Position numbers and translations under genes: made by a program. This document shows, one piece after another, positions 7,883 to 17,700 of a stretch of 47,170 bases of DNA (the stretch's first letter is position 1; every line of letters starts with the position of its first letter). Source of the DNA: DASXUX01 sp036504595. Its GTDB lineage: Bacteria; Planctomycetota; SZUA-567; H5-PLA8. Below the pieces are notes generated by a model. The model saw only the letters and a program-made list of their open reading frames with translations, was not told where the DNA came from and did no database searches. The DNA lies in the NCBI GenBank assembly GCA_036504595.1, contig DASXUX010000017.1, positions 1-47,170 on the forward strand, written 5' to 3'.

Positions 7883-10009
7883 CTACTTCACCGGCTTCAG
7901 TGTGAAGTCTTTGATGGTTACTCCACGACTTCCGTCTTGGACTGCAAAGTGAAGCACGTTCTTCCCATCGATCAAAGAGAGTTCGACCGGCTGGGTCTGC
8001 TGCCACATGCCGCACGTGTAGGGCGCCGCAATTTCAACCGGCGTTTTGGCCTCGTTTGCCTGAACCAGGAACTTCTGCCCTTCTTGCACCGTCACCACCC
8101 GCCCGGTGAGCGCATACTTGCCGGCGTGCGGCACCTCAAATTCGTAATCGGCCTTGAAACCACCGCTGCAATGCAACTGCATCCCTCCAGAAAAGCTCTT
8201 CATGGACACGAAGCTCCCGGTCGGTTTTTTGCTATGGCCCACTGCCGGAATCGTGATGACCCCATCCTGGCCGCTGACGATCTTGCGGTCTGCCTCCGAC
8301 AGCTTCGCCTGCTCGACCTTCTCTTTTTCTTTCGACTCATTCGCTTCCGCAAGTTCCTGACCCAGCGGGCCCAGATCAACGGCCTTGGCAGCGGCTGCAA
8401 TCGCCTGCGCCTGGTAATGTGCCATGCAGCTCCAGAAGCCGCCGTCAATTTGCTTGCGGTCGTTGTATGCCTGCTCGCCAAGGACACAGCTAGTCCACTG
8501 TGCTCGCAATACTTTCAGATAATCCTGCGGCACGGCCCGCGCCTGGGTTTCCAGCAGAAAGTCCGTTCCGCTCCGCGGAGCACCATCCTTATCCCACCAA
8601 CTGTACTGGTAGCCCGCGCCCAGGTTGACCAGCCAGCCTTTGGGCGTCCAATGACTCAATGCGGCATGTTTGTGCTGGGTCACACCCCACGTCGGAATGC
8701 CGAAGCTCCGTAGGATAAACCGTCCAAAGAACGCGCGCCGACCGCACACACCTCCATCCTTAATGATATTCTGATAGTTATGCAGCGATGGGAGATCATC
8801 CTTTACGTTCTGCGACCCGTACCTGACTTCGGTCCTGACGGTTGCCGAATACCGCCAGCCATAGTCGGAGTTGTAGATGTGGTCGGGCCGGTAATTCCGA
8901 AGCATCTCGCGCCCCCAAGCAAGAATGGGATCCGGAGCATCGCAGTTAACGACCATCCGGTACTCCCAAGCGGAGAAATCCTTGAACGCCGGATCCAGTT
9001 CGCCGTCGAGACAGGCCTTCTCATAATGCAGGTAGCGCTTCACGGGATCCACGGCGGCCGGAGCATTGGTCTGGTCCTTGTCGTTGCTTTGCGCTATCGG
9101 AACCGCATGTTCGAGGCTGACGGCCAGCGCCAGACGTTGGAAAAGACCCTCATTGGTCTTCGCGCTGGCCTTCTGGATCGCCGTGTAAATCTGCATCGCC
9201 TGACCGTATTTGCCGGCCTCAGCGCCGCCCGCGATGAGCATCTCCTTCATCAATGTGGTGTCGGCCAGTAGCTTCTCCACCAGGCCTTCCTGGTCCTTGC
9301 CCTGCTGGGCGAACTCCGCCAACCCACGCGGCGTTGCCCCGGCCAGCACTGCGCACTTGACGAGTTTCGCGTCCAGTTTGTCGTTGGTCAGGAAAGGATT
9401 GACATCCGTCAGGAAAGACTTGGCGGCTGAAAGTTCATTGGCTCGTGCCTGGGTCAGCGCCGCCTGAGCCGCCTGCTTCGCCTCAGCCAATCGGGACTCT
9501 TCGAGCTTCACCTTGTCATACGCTTCCTGACGTTCCTTGAGCGCTTTGATCCCGTCTTCCTTGTTCGCCTGCCACTTGGCCAGCTCTTTCTTTGCCGCTT
9601 CGCGTTCAGCCTCCGTGGTCGCCTTCTTCAGCGCCGCCTCCGCCTGTGCAATCCCCTTCTCGGCGCCGCCGATCCACTTGCCCTTCGCGTGATCCACCAA
9701 CGCTTTTGCCCCTTGGATTTTGCTCAGGGCTTGCTCCGGCGCATTCCCCTCCACCTCCGCCTTCTTGACTGCTTCACGGGTCTTCTGGAAGGCGGCTTTC
9801 TTTTGCTCGTCCACGACCGGCACGGCTTTGGCAATCTCCGCCTGCAAACCCTTGAGCGTCTCGGTGTATTGCGCAAACAGCTTCTGTCCGGCCTCGGTGA
9901 GCGGCGTCTCTGGCGGCGCTTTTTCAGCCGCCGGCATGCTCCAAAGACTGAGTGCAACGGCGACGGCGGCAAGGGCCACGAGGGCTCGCTGCGGGTTTGC
10001 TGTTGTCAT
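7883..10009 (-). CDS. Secreted coiled-coil protein with transglutaminase-like domain
   Basis: The 708-residue exported protein has a signal peptide (about 1-27), a long Ala/Glu/Lys-rich coiled coil (about 35-245), and a globular region with transglutaminase-like landmarks: GGVCGRRAFF with Cys422 at the start of a helix, then HKHAALSHW (His448 or His453), then GWLVNLGAGYQYSWWD supplying a possible acidic residue. The last ~140 residues look like a beta-sandwich carbohydrate-binding module. Start ATG at 10009 has AGGAG upstream. The transglutaminase-like fold includes cross-linking enzymes, peptidases and inactive binders, so activity is uncertain. It heads an operon with the esterase and is divergent from the XylR-like regulator. 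Confidence 0.75.
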   Translation of the reverse strand: MTTANPQRALVALAAVAVALSLWSMPAAEKAPPETPLTEAGQKLFAQYTETLKGLQAEIAKAVPVVDEQKKAAFQKTREAVKKAEVEGNAPEQALSKIQGAKALVDHAKGKWIGGAEKGIAQAEAALKKATTEAEREAAKKELAKWQANKEDGIKALKERQEAYDKVKLEESRLAEAKQAAQAALTQARANELSAAKSFLTDVNPFLTNDKLDAKLVKCAVLAGATPRGLAEFAQQGKDQEGLVEKLLADTTLMKEMLIAGGAEAGKYGQAMQIYTAIQKASAKTNEGLFQRLALAVSLEHAVPIAQSNDKDQTNAPAAVDPVKRYLHYEKACLDGELDPAFKDFSAWEYRMVVNCDAPDPILAWGREMLRNYRPDHIYNSDYGWRYSATVRTEVRYGSQNVKDDLPSLHNYQNIIKDGGVCGRRAFFGRFILRSFGIPTWGVTQHKHAALSHWTPKGWLVNLGAGYQYSWWDKDGAPRSGTDFLLETQARAVPQDYLKVLRAQWTSCVLGEQAYNDRKQIDGGFWSCMAHYQAQAIAAAAKAVDLGPLGQELAEANESKEKEKVEQAKLSEADRKIVSGQDGVITIPAVGHSKKPTGSFVSMKSFSGGMQLHCSGGFKADYEFEVPHAGKYALTGRVVTVQEGQKFLVQANEAKTPVEIAAPYTCGMWQQTQPVELSLIDGKNVLHFAVQDGSRGVTIKDFTLKPVK

Positions 10010-10152
10010 GAAAGGCGCTCCTACTGAATTTCGTTCTTGAGCGGGTTTGGCGTTTTCACGGAAATGATTTGCCCACGCCCAATGATAGGTCTATACAAGA
10101 ACGACTACCTGTTGTCGGGACAAAGTTCATTGAATTTGGGACAGCACCGCCA
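10010..10152. promoter_or_regulatory. Divergent intergenic region of regulator and esterase operon
   Basis: This 143-base gap separates the starts of the transglutaminase/esterase operon (-) and the XylR-like regulator (+), so it should hold both promoters and the regulator's operator. It contains AT-richer stretches (around 10080-10140) but I see no unambiguous -35/-10 pair or symmetrical operator. Confidence 0.5.
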
Positions 10153-11298
10153 ATGCCCAAACCCAGACGCGTGGCCATCATGCTGGATCTCGATTGGCCC
10201 TACAAGCGGCATGCCGATGTCTTTGCCGGGACGCAGCGGTACGCCCAGGAGCAGGGCTGGGAGTCTGTCATCGATGAATACGCCGACGACACGCTGCCCG
10301 CCAGCGTTACGAGAACCATTCCTTACGACGGCATCATCGCCCGGGCCACACAGAAACTGGCACGGCGGGCTTGCGGCCTGAAGGTACCTGTCGTGAACGT
10401 CTGGTTAAGTTCGCCCGTTTGGAGGATGCTGCCCGGAGTGTTTGCGGATCATCACGCCATCGGGCGCCTGCGCGCCGAACATCTGCAGGCCAGAGGCTTG
10501 CGCCGATTCGCCGGATTGCTGCGCTGCAATGAACGAGCTCTGGAACAGGAGATGAAGGCCTTCTCCGGCAAGCTCGCCGAATCGGGCTATGCGTGCAGTG
10601 TTGAGAAGATACCAGACGCCACTTCTTCCCTGCAGCACTGGCGGAAAGCCGAGCGCGCAATTGCCGCATGGATGGATTGCTGGAAACTGCCGATTGGAGT
10701 GTACGTGGGCGGCGAGACCGAGGGCCGAATAGTGGCCCAGATGTGCCGCAATCGCGGGTGGCGCATTCCCGACGATGTGGCAATCATTACGGGGTGGAAC
10801 GAGGAGACGATATGTGAGCACCTTCGGCCGACATTAACCAGCGTAGAAGTTGGCTACCAGCGGATCGGTTATGAGGCGGCACGTTTGCTGGACCAGTTGA
10901 TGAGCGGCCTAAAAGCGCCGGCGAAACCGATTCTCATTCCGCCGCAGAGTGTTGTTGTCCGGGAGTCCACCGACTTCTTCGCAGTAGATGACCCGTTGAT
11001 CGCGGCAGCGCTGCAGTTCATCGCGGCGAAGAGTCACTTGGACATCGGCGCCGGCGACGTAGCCCAAGCCGTCAACACTCAGACGAGAACGCTTCAACGC
11101 CGCTTTCGCAAGTATCTGGACCGGCCGATCGCAACCGAGATTCGCCGTGTACGAATCGAGCGGGCCAAACGTGAGCTGGCTCAAGAGCAAACGATCCTTG
11201 AAAGAGATTGCACGCGACGTCGGCTTCGGCGAGGCGATGCGGATGTACGAGGTTTTCCGGCGGGAGTTGGGTGTCACGCCGAGCCGGTACCGATATGA
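10153..11298 (+). CDS. XylR-type sugar-responsive AraC regulator, frameshifted C-terminus
   Basis: A transcription factor with an N-terminal periplasmic-binding-protein-like sugar sensor and C-terminal AraC helix-turn-helix. ATG 10153 fits best because RRVAIMLDLDWPYKRHADVFAGTQRYA is the usual XylR N-terminus; the open frame upstream is unlike protein. The sensor covers about 1-275 (VAIITGWNEETICEHLRPTLTSVEVGYQRIGYEAARLL) and the HTH begins at about 295. In this frame the second HTH helix pair is replaced by an Arg-rich tail. In the +1 frame from 11186 the expected continuation is intact (KEIARDVGFGEAM, then FRRELGVTPSRYRYERQ), ending at 11323. One extra base near 11182-11186 explains this. 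It is either a decayed gene or an assembly error. Confidence 0.85.
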   Translation: MPKPRRVAIMLDLDWPYKRHADVFAGTQRYAQEQGWESVIDEYADDTLPASVTRTIPYDGIIARATQKLARRACGLKVPVVNVWLSSPVWRMLPGVFADHHAIGRLRAEHLQARGLRRFAGLLRCNERALEQEMKAFSGKLAESGYACSVEKIPDATSSLQHWRKAERAIAAWMDCWKLPIGVYVGGETEGRIVAQMCRNRGWRIPDDVAIITGWNEETICEHLRPTLTSVEVGYQRIGYEAARLLDQLMSGLKAPAKPILIPPQSVVVRESTDFFAVDDPLIAAALQFIAAKSHLDIGAGDVAQAVNTQTRTLQRRFRKYLDRPIATEIRRVRIERAKRELAQEQTILERDCTRRRLRRGDADVRGFPAGVGCHAEPVPI

Positions 11299-11323
11299 GC
11301 GACAGGTCGCTCGAATATTGTGA

Positions 11324-11612
11324 TAGAGATATACGCAGCACTGGTTCGGCCCGGCGCCTTGAACGGCAAAGACAGAAGTGCTGCCGAGTGTGCGCTGCAT
11401 GTGGAACGTGCCTTCCGGCTCGGGTCTGAAAGACGGCTCTGATTAGAACCGCGCCGAGGTCCGCAAGGGGTCGCGGATAACACTGCCCGGCGGACGGTCG
11501 CCAGCAGTTGTATCGTCCACCTCGTTGACAATATGCGGCCCTGCTGCCTGCGCCGCAAGCAGTGTAGGATGTTTAGGTGCGTCGTGCGCCTTTACTTCCG
11601 AGAGGGTTGACC
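11324..11612. other. Gene-free spacer
   Basis: No protein-like frame is seen between the reconstructed regulator stop and the metallopeptidase-like gene. The spacer presumably holds the latter's promoter, but no clear -35/-10 pair can be named. The last bases carry its ribosome-binding site, GAGAGG, at about 11600. Confidence 0.4.
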
Positions 11613-14096
11613 ATGACTTGCAGGCAACATGTGTTTTCCGACCATGGCGTTATCGCGACGGTGGGACTGTGCATAGCTGTGTGTAGCGCGGCGCTCGTGA
11701 TCGGTCTGCAGGCGGCGGAGGCCGAGCAACCTCGAGAGGTGCGTGAGGCCGCCGCGTATGTGAAAGAGCGAGGGGGCCCGGCGCCGCATATCCGGACCTC
11801 CGCTCACTTCGCGCTCCGCTGGGGCGAGGAGAACCACAAGAATTTCAAGCTTGACGACGCCTATTTTGACAAGGCCCTGGAGTGGCTCGAACAACTCTGG
11901 ACGCTCTATATCGAAAAGCTTAAGTTTCCTGCCGGCAGGCACAAATATAAGATCAACGCCTACATCACCGAAACCGGACTCAAGCCTTTCCTGAAAGGTT
12001 ACGCCTATGGATTTCCCGATCCTGAAAACTACGGCGTGCTGATCGGTGAACCTTCCATCTACTCTTTTGGCCACAACGGTGCCGCGCACGAGCTCACACA
12101 TGCCTTACAGGGCGAAACCTTAGGTTTTCGCGACAGCGATTACGTCGGATGGTTCTGGGAGTGCCACGCGCAACTCATGTCGCATCAAGCGACCGGTAAG
12201 CAAGACCTGCCGCACGTGCTTGATCGCTACGCGCAAACCAGCCACTGGGACGTTGCCTCGACGCGGCACCACTACGGCTGCTGGATCTTCTTCCAGTACA
12301 TTGCCGAGCGCACGCCGGACGGCATGGAGCGCGTGAACAATCTGTGGATTGAACCACGCAAGTACAAGGACGAAGAGGCCCTGGGCAAACTTCGCCGCAT
12401 GTACCCGTTCGAGGGCGACCGCGACAAAGGCTGGGCGGATCTGATCGGTGATTACGCAAAGCGGAACGTGACGTGGAACTTCTACAAACTGGGGCCGGAG
12501 TACCGCAGGAGCCTGAAGTTCTTTGATGACATGGATCATCGGAACTACTTCACGTATCTGGAGCCCAGTGCGTCCCGGCCGGGCTGGTTCCGTGTCCCGC
12601 GCATCTACGCGCCGCAGCAGAATGGTTACAACGTCATCCCGCTTACGCCCGCTGCTGCCACAGGAACGGTCAGCGTCGATCTTGCTGGTTTCGTGGAGCC
12701 CGAACTGCGGTCCGAATGGCGGGCAACACTCGTGGCTGTAGGACCGGATTTCCAGGAACGGTTTAGCGAGACGTGGGCCTCTGGCACAGGCAAGATCGAT
12801 CTGCAGGCCGGCGAGCGCCTGTTTCTCGTGGTGGCGGCGACACCGCTCAAGCACTCGCCGCCAAAGTTCGTCGAGCGTTTTCCGGATATCCCCTACTACC
12901 CGTATGAGATTCGCTGCGTCGGCGCATCCCCGCGAAACCTGAGTGAACGGATCCGCTCACTTCCGGCAACCGTGAAGGGGCACGCCCACCCAAATGGCGG
13001 CGGCTTTGTTGCGGATAGCGCGCACGTCGCGGATACGGCATTCGTCGGCAAGAGTGCGGCCGTGCTCGACCGCGCGCGTGTGGAAGGCAGCGCGAGGATT
13101 GAAGACTTGGCGACCGTTTCTGGCGACGCGGTTGTCGGCGGGTCAGCCGTCATCGCCGGGAATGCACTAATCACGCAACAGGCGCGAGTGGATGGCGAGG
13201 CGCTCGTAACCGATTTTGCAGAGCTTCACGATAAGGCGGTGGTCACGGGGCGCGCCCGCGTATTTGCTGCCGGACGGGTGTATGGCAGCAATGAGATCAG
13301 CGACGAGGCAGTGGTGAAAGGCTTCTCGTCCATTCGCGGCGTAAAGAAGATGCGCGGCTGCGCGATTGCAGACGGCGAAGTCGAATGGGACTTCAGCGCA
13401 CCGGAACTGGCGACGGACATTTGCTTCGGAACCTTGCTCCAGAAGGAGCCTAACAAGCAACATGAAAGCCACCATCTCTATGCCCACTTCCCAATGAATA
13501 ACGACTCGGCGTGGCGTCTTCGGGATGCCTTCGGCACCAACGACGGCATTCTGCAGGGCGGCGCTGGCGTCGCCGCCGATCCCAACCGTACCCGGGCCGT
13601 CTGCCTGTCGGGCAAGAGTCAATTCGTTGACCTGCCACGCGAACTGGCGCTGCACCGTCAACTCACGCTTGCGACTTGGGTGTGGCTCGACAGCGACCAA
13701 CCTGAGCAGTGCGTGGTTTCGTTCGGCCGCGACGCGGCGCAGTGCTTTGAACTGTTGGCCTTCAACGCGGATCGCGCCGTTGGATTCCGTTTCCGCTGCG
13801 CGGACCGGGTTGTGGAATTGAGTGGTGCGAAGCCGCCCACGGCACGGTGGTTCCACATGGCACTCGCCATGGGAGACTCTGGATGCGTCCTATACGTGGA
13901 CGGCAAGAAGGTGGCGGAAAAGCAGGGCGCTGTGCATCCCGATGACGTGCGCGCAGCCAGAGGTTACTTCGGGCGCAACATGCAAGGGGCCTGCATGGCT
14001 GGCCGTCTCAGCGACGCATCGTTCTACACCCGCATGCTCACGGAAGCGGAGATCACCACGTTGAAAGAGAAAGGCCGTTTGGATGGCGGGCGCTGA
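11613..14096 (+). CDS. Secreted HExxH metallopeptidase-like protein with beta-helix repeats and LamG domain
   Basis: An 827-residue exported protein. Start ATG 11613 follows GAGAGG; the frame is open 36 bases earlier without a better site. After a signal peptide (about 1-37) comes a putative zinc-peptidase domain: HELTH at 159-163 and Glu183 in GWFWECHAQ give the HExxH...E pattern of gluzincins. A beta-rich domain follows (to about 440). Residues 450-590 form alternating Val/Ala-Asp/Gly hexapeptide-like repeats (ADTAFVGKSAAVLDRARVEG) suggesting a left-handed beta-helix. The last ~210 residues are LamG/concanavalin-like (LTLATWVWLD, LYVDGKKVAE, GRLSDASFYTRMLTEAEI). It may bind glycan or host glycoprotein and cleave it; substrate is unknown and enzyme activity is inferred from the motif only. 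Confidence 0.8.
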   Translation: MTCRQHVFSDHGVIATVGLCIAVCSAALVIGLQAAEAEQPREVREAAAYVKERGGPAPHIRTSAHFALRWGEENHKNFKLDDAYFDKALEWLEQLWTLYIEKLKFPAGRHKYKINAYITETGLKPFLKGYAYGFPDPENYGVLIGEPSIYSFGHNGAAHELTHALQGETLGFRDSDYVGWFWECHAQLMSHQATGKQDLPHVLDRYAQTSHWDVASTRHHYGCWIFFQYIAERTPDGMERVNNLWIEPRKYKDEEALGKLRRMYPFEGDRDKGWADLIGDYAKRNVTWNFYKLGPEYRRSLKFFDDMDHRNYFTYLEPSASRPGWFRVPRIYAPQQNGYNVIPLTPAAATGTVSVDLAGFVEPELRSEWRATLVAVGPDFQERFSETWASGTGKIDLQAGERLFLVVAATPLKHSPPKFVERFPDIPYYPYEIRCVGASPRNLSERIRSLPATVKGHAHPNGGGFVADSAHVADTAFVGKSAAVLDRARVEGSARIEDLATVSGDAVVGGSAVIAGNALITQQARVDGEALVTDFAELHDKAVVTGRARVFAAGRVYGSNEISDEAVVKGFSSIRGVKKMRGCAIADGEVEWDFSAPELATDICFGTLLQKEPNKQHESHHLYAHFPMNNDSAWRLRDAFGTNDGILQGGAGVAADPNRTRAVCLSGKSQFVDLPRELALHRQLTLATWVWLDSDQPEQCVVSFGRDAAQCFELLAFNADRAVGFRFRCADRVVELSGAKPPTARWFHMALAMGDSGCVLYVDGKKVAEKQGAVHPDDVRAARGYFGRNMQGACMAGRLSDASFYTRMLTEAEITTLKEKGRLDGGR

Positions 14097-14125
14097 CCCA
14101 GGTCAGGTCAATTGGTGCAAGAACT

Positions 14126-14209
14126 ATGAGAATCTGCCTTGTCCTGATCGCATTCTGCGCCGCGCTGTTGCTCGCAGCGGAACCCAGCCTAGCCAAGTTC
14201 GTCAGTTGA
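14126..14209 (+). pseudogene. Orphan signal peptide (27 aa), probable truncated gene
   Basis: From ATG 14126 the frame encodes MRICLVLIAFCAALLLAAEP and a few more residues, an ideal Sec signal peptide, then stops at 14209 with no mature protein. It starts 30 bases behind the metallopeptidase-like gene. The stop lies within sequence that may be an insertion-sequence end (see 14200-14465), so this is best read as a secreted-protein gene cut off just after its signal peptide. Chance is possible for so short a frame. Confidence 0.4.
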
Positions 14210-14465
14210 GGGGGTATTTTTGATGTAAGTCGTTGATTGTCAACGCTGGCAGGGCGCGAGTTTCTACTACATCGCCTGGGTTTTGCGGCCGTTGGGATCC
14301 ACACCGGCCGGCCCAGGCGCTTGAGCAGCGTACGCTGCGGCGGATCGGGGCGCGTCACGCAGCAGACCTGTACGTTCCGGCCGCTGGAGGTTGGCAGCAG
14401 AACGTCGCAGGCTTTGATGCGCGCGAACTCCTCGACGACCGTGCAGGAGCTCGTGAGCGCGATGG
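14200..14465 (-). mobile_element. Transposase C-terminal remnant (IS1634/IS4-like)
   Basis: On the minus strand between about 14450 and 14310 one frame reads FARIKACDVLLPTSSGRNVQV and then CVTRPDPPQRTLLKRLG. This resembles the extreme C-terminus of IS1634/IS4-type DDE transposases (a 'DVxLPTxxGRExxxRxVTxPdxxQxxLLxRLG' pattern recalled from the family, not searched). No catalytic domain is present. The plus-strand stretch from about 14195 could be the element's end. Only the tail of the element survives. Confidence 0.45.
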
Positions 14466-14484
14466 AAAACAACGGCGCTGACGT

Positions 14485-14577
14485 TCAGATCGGCGTGCTG
14501 AAGGAATCGTTGAAGCCGTCACCATCGGTGTCGTAACAAGCCAAGACGGAAACCAGCGTTGCACATGTATGTGAATA
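14485..14577 (-). pseudogene. C-terminal remnant with calcium-binding DxDGDGF motif
   Basis: Reading the minus strand from 14577 to the stop at 14487-14485 gives about 30 residues including CYDTDGDGFNDSFSTPI. DTDGDGFxD is the thrombospondin-type-3/EF-hand-like calcium motif common at the ends of PVC secreted proteins, and the Kelch gene in this window has the related DMDGDGFSDQIE. A stop precedes the fragment on the 5' side and there is no start or body. It is best explained as debris of a lost secreted-protein gene. Confidence 0.4.
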
Positions 14578-14739
14578 TTACGGTCGCCGACGCTTTCTTC
14601 GTCATTACCGCAACTTCCCCGTTGACCAAGGTAGTTACGCCATTATGCTACGGAAAGTTGCGTCGCAGACTATGTCGTTCTTCGTTATCTCCGCTGAGCA
14701 GCGGCGGTTGCTGTTCTCTATGTACATCGGGGGGAGGGG

Positions 14740-17700
14740 ATGAGAAACCGACGGGTCGCCGGATTATGGAGTCGCAGTCGCAGCTTGTGGTCACGTCGGC
14801 TGCTTCTTGCGGGTGCGGTTCTATTGGCCGCGAGTTTCCTGGCGGTAGCGCCAGCGCGCGCGGAGAGCTTGACGATAACCACTTTCGCGGGTCCGCCTGA
14901 GGTCGGTCCGGGGGCCGTTGACGGCACAGGCAGCGCCGCGCGATTCAACAATCCTTACGGCGTGGCCGCGGACAACTCGGGCAACGTCTACGTCGCGGAC
15001 ACCTCTAACCACACCATCCGCAAGATCACCCCCGTGGGCCTAGTGGGCACTCTGGCGGGCTTGGCGGGAAGCGCCGGCAGCGCGGATGGCACCGGCAGCG
15101 CCGCGCGATTCTACGGGCCTCGCGGCGCAGCCGTGGACAGCGCCGGCAACGTTTACGTTGCGGACTATGGTAACCACACCATCCGCAAGATCACGCCCGC
15201 CGGCGTGGTCAGCACCTTGGCGGGGTTGGCGTTAAGTTTTGGCAGTGCGGACGGCACAGGCAGCGCCGCGCGGTTCTACTATCCTTCCGGCGTGGCCGTG
15301 GACGGCTCAGGCAACGTCTACGTCGGGGACTGGGGCAACCACACCATCCGCAAGATCACGCCCGCCGGCGTGGTGAGCACATTCGCGGGCTTGGCGGGAA
15401 ATTGGGGGAGCGCGGACGGCACAGGCAGCGCCGCGCGGTTCACTTACCCTTACGGGGTGGCCGTGGATGGCTCAGGGAACGTCTACGTCGCGGACCAAAA
15501 CAACCACACCATCCGCACGATCACGCCCGCCGGTGTGGTAAGCACCTTGGCGGGCACGGCGGGAAGCTCTGGCTCTGCGGATGGCACTGGCAGCGCCGCA
15601 CGGTTCAACAATCCTGAGGGTGTAGCGGTGGACGGCTCAGGAAATCTCTACGTCGTGGACGCTGGCAACGCCACGATTCGCAAGATCACGCCCGCGGGAG
15701 TGGTGAGCACCTTGGCGGGTACGGCGGGAAGTCTTGGCAGTGCCGATGGCACAGGCAGCGCCGCGCGGTTCTACAATCCGCGGAGCGTGGCCGTGGACGG
15801 CGCAGGCAACGCGTACATCGCAGACCAATCCAACCACACCATCCGCAAAATTGCGCCCGGGGGCGTGGTGAGCACCTGGGCGGGCGCGGTGGGTGTCTCC
15901 GGCACCGCGGACGGCACGGGCGGCGCCGCGCGGTTCTGTTTTCCTAACAGTGTCGCCGTGGATGGCTCAGGCAACATCATCGTGGCAGACACCTCCAACT
16001 TCACAATCCGCACGATCACACCCGCCGGCGTGGTGAGCACCTTGGCGGGGATGGCCCGAAGCGCGGGCAGCGCCGACGGCACGGGCAGCGCCGCGCGGTT
16101 CAACTATCCTTACGGCGTGGCGGTGGACAGTTCCGGCAACGTCTACGTTGCGGACTGCAATAACTGCACCATCCGCCAGATCACGCTTGCGGGCGTGGTG
16201 AGCACCTTGGCGGGCCTGGCGGGAAGTTCAGGCAGCGCAGACGGCACGGGCAGTGCCGCACGGTTCTACTATCCTCGGGGCGTGGCCGTGGACGGCTCCG
16301 GCAACGTCTACGTAGCCGATACCTATAACCACGCCATCCGCAAGATCACGCCCACGGGCGAGGTGAGCACCTTGGCGGGCTTGGCGGGAAGTTCAGGCAG
16401 CGCTGACGGCACGGGCAGTGCCGCGCGGTTCTACTATCCTCGCGGCGTGGCCGTGGACGCCTCATTCAACGTCTACGTCGCGGACAGCAATAACCACACC
16501 ATCCGCAAGATCACGCCTGCGGGCGTAGTAAGCACCTTGGCAGGATGGGCGTCAAGTCCTGGCAGTGCGGACGGCACAGGCAGCGCAGCGAGGTTCGCCG
16601 CTCCTTCCGGCGTGGTCGTGGACAGCTCAGGCAACGTCTACGTCGCGGACTTTAGTAACCACACCATCCGCAAGATCACGCCCGCGGGGCTGGTGAGCAC
16701 CATGGCAGGCTTGGCGGGAAATACTGGCAGTGCTGACGGCACAGGCAGCGTCGCCCGGTTCAGCAACCCTGCTGGTGTAGCCGTGGACGGTTCCAACAAC
16801 ATCTACGTCGCGGACCAAGGTAACCACACCATCCGCAAAGGCGCTGCTCCAATTGCCGACTTGGCCACGATTGACCAGGCCAGCGGCGCCGCCGGCGCAA
16901 CACGGCATTTGGACACGAGCCCCCAGACCGCGGCCACTTGGCAATGGAGCCTAATCCGCGTTCCGGCCGACTCAGCCGCGGTCTTAAGCTCCACCACGAC
17001 CCGCAACCCCACATTCACACCAGACGTGTTAGGCCTTTACGTGTTTCGCCTAGTGGCGACAGACGCCCCCGGCGGACAATCCATCACCACGGTCCAATTG
17101 TCAGTAAACATCGGCCCCGCAAGCACGCTGGTTGTGGCTGGCTTCCCTTCTCCCACGGCATCGGGCACGGCCGGAAGTGTCACGGTCACGGCGAAGGACG
17201 CCCTCGGCCAAACCGCGATCGGCTACAGAGGAACTGTACATTTCTCCAGCACGGACACTCAAGGAGCGCTGCCTGGCGACTATACTTTCCTTCCCAGTGA
17301 CAACGGGACTCACACCTTCATCCTAACATTGAAGAACGTGGGCACTCGAAATATCAGCGCAACGGACGCGGCTATCGGAACGATTACGGGAACGCAGTCG
17401 GGCATAACGGTCAACGCACGTGCGATCACGGTTAAGGCGGCGACGGACAGCAAGACCTACGACGGGTCTCCCAGCTCGGCCGGTGTGCCGACGATTATCT
17501 CGGGCAGCCTGGCCTCGGGCGACACGGCATCTTGGACGCAGATATTCGATAGCAAAAATGTCGGTACGGGCAAGATGCTCACGCCTGCCGGCACCGTGAC
17601 CGACGGCAACAGCGGCAACAACTACAGCGTGACCTTCGTTAACAGCACGACCGGCGCGATCACGGCGAAGCCCTTGAGCGTGACGGCGCCAGCGATCGCC

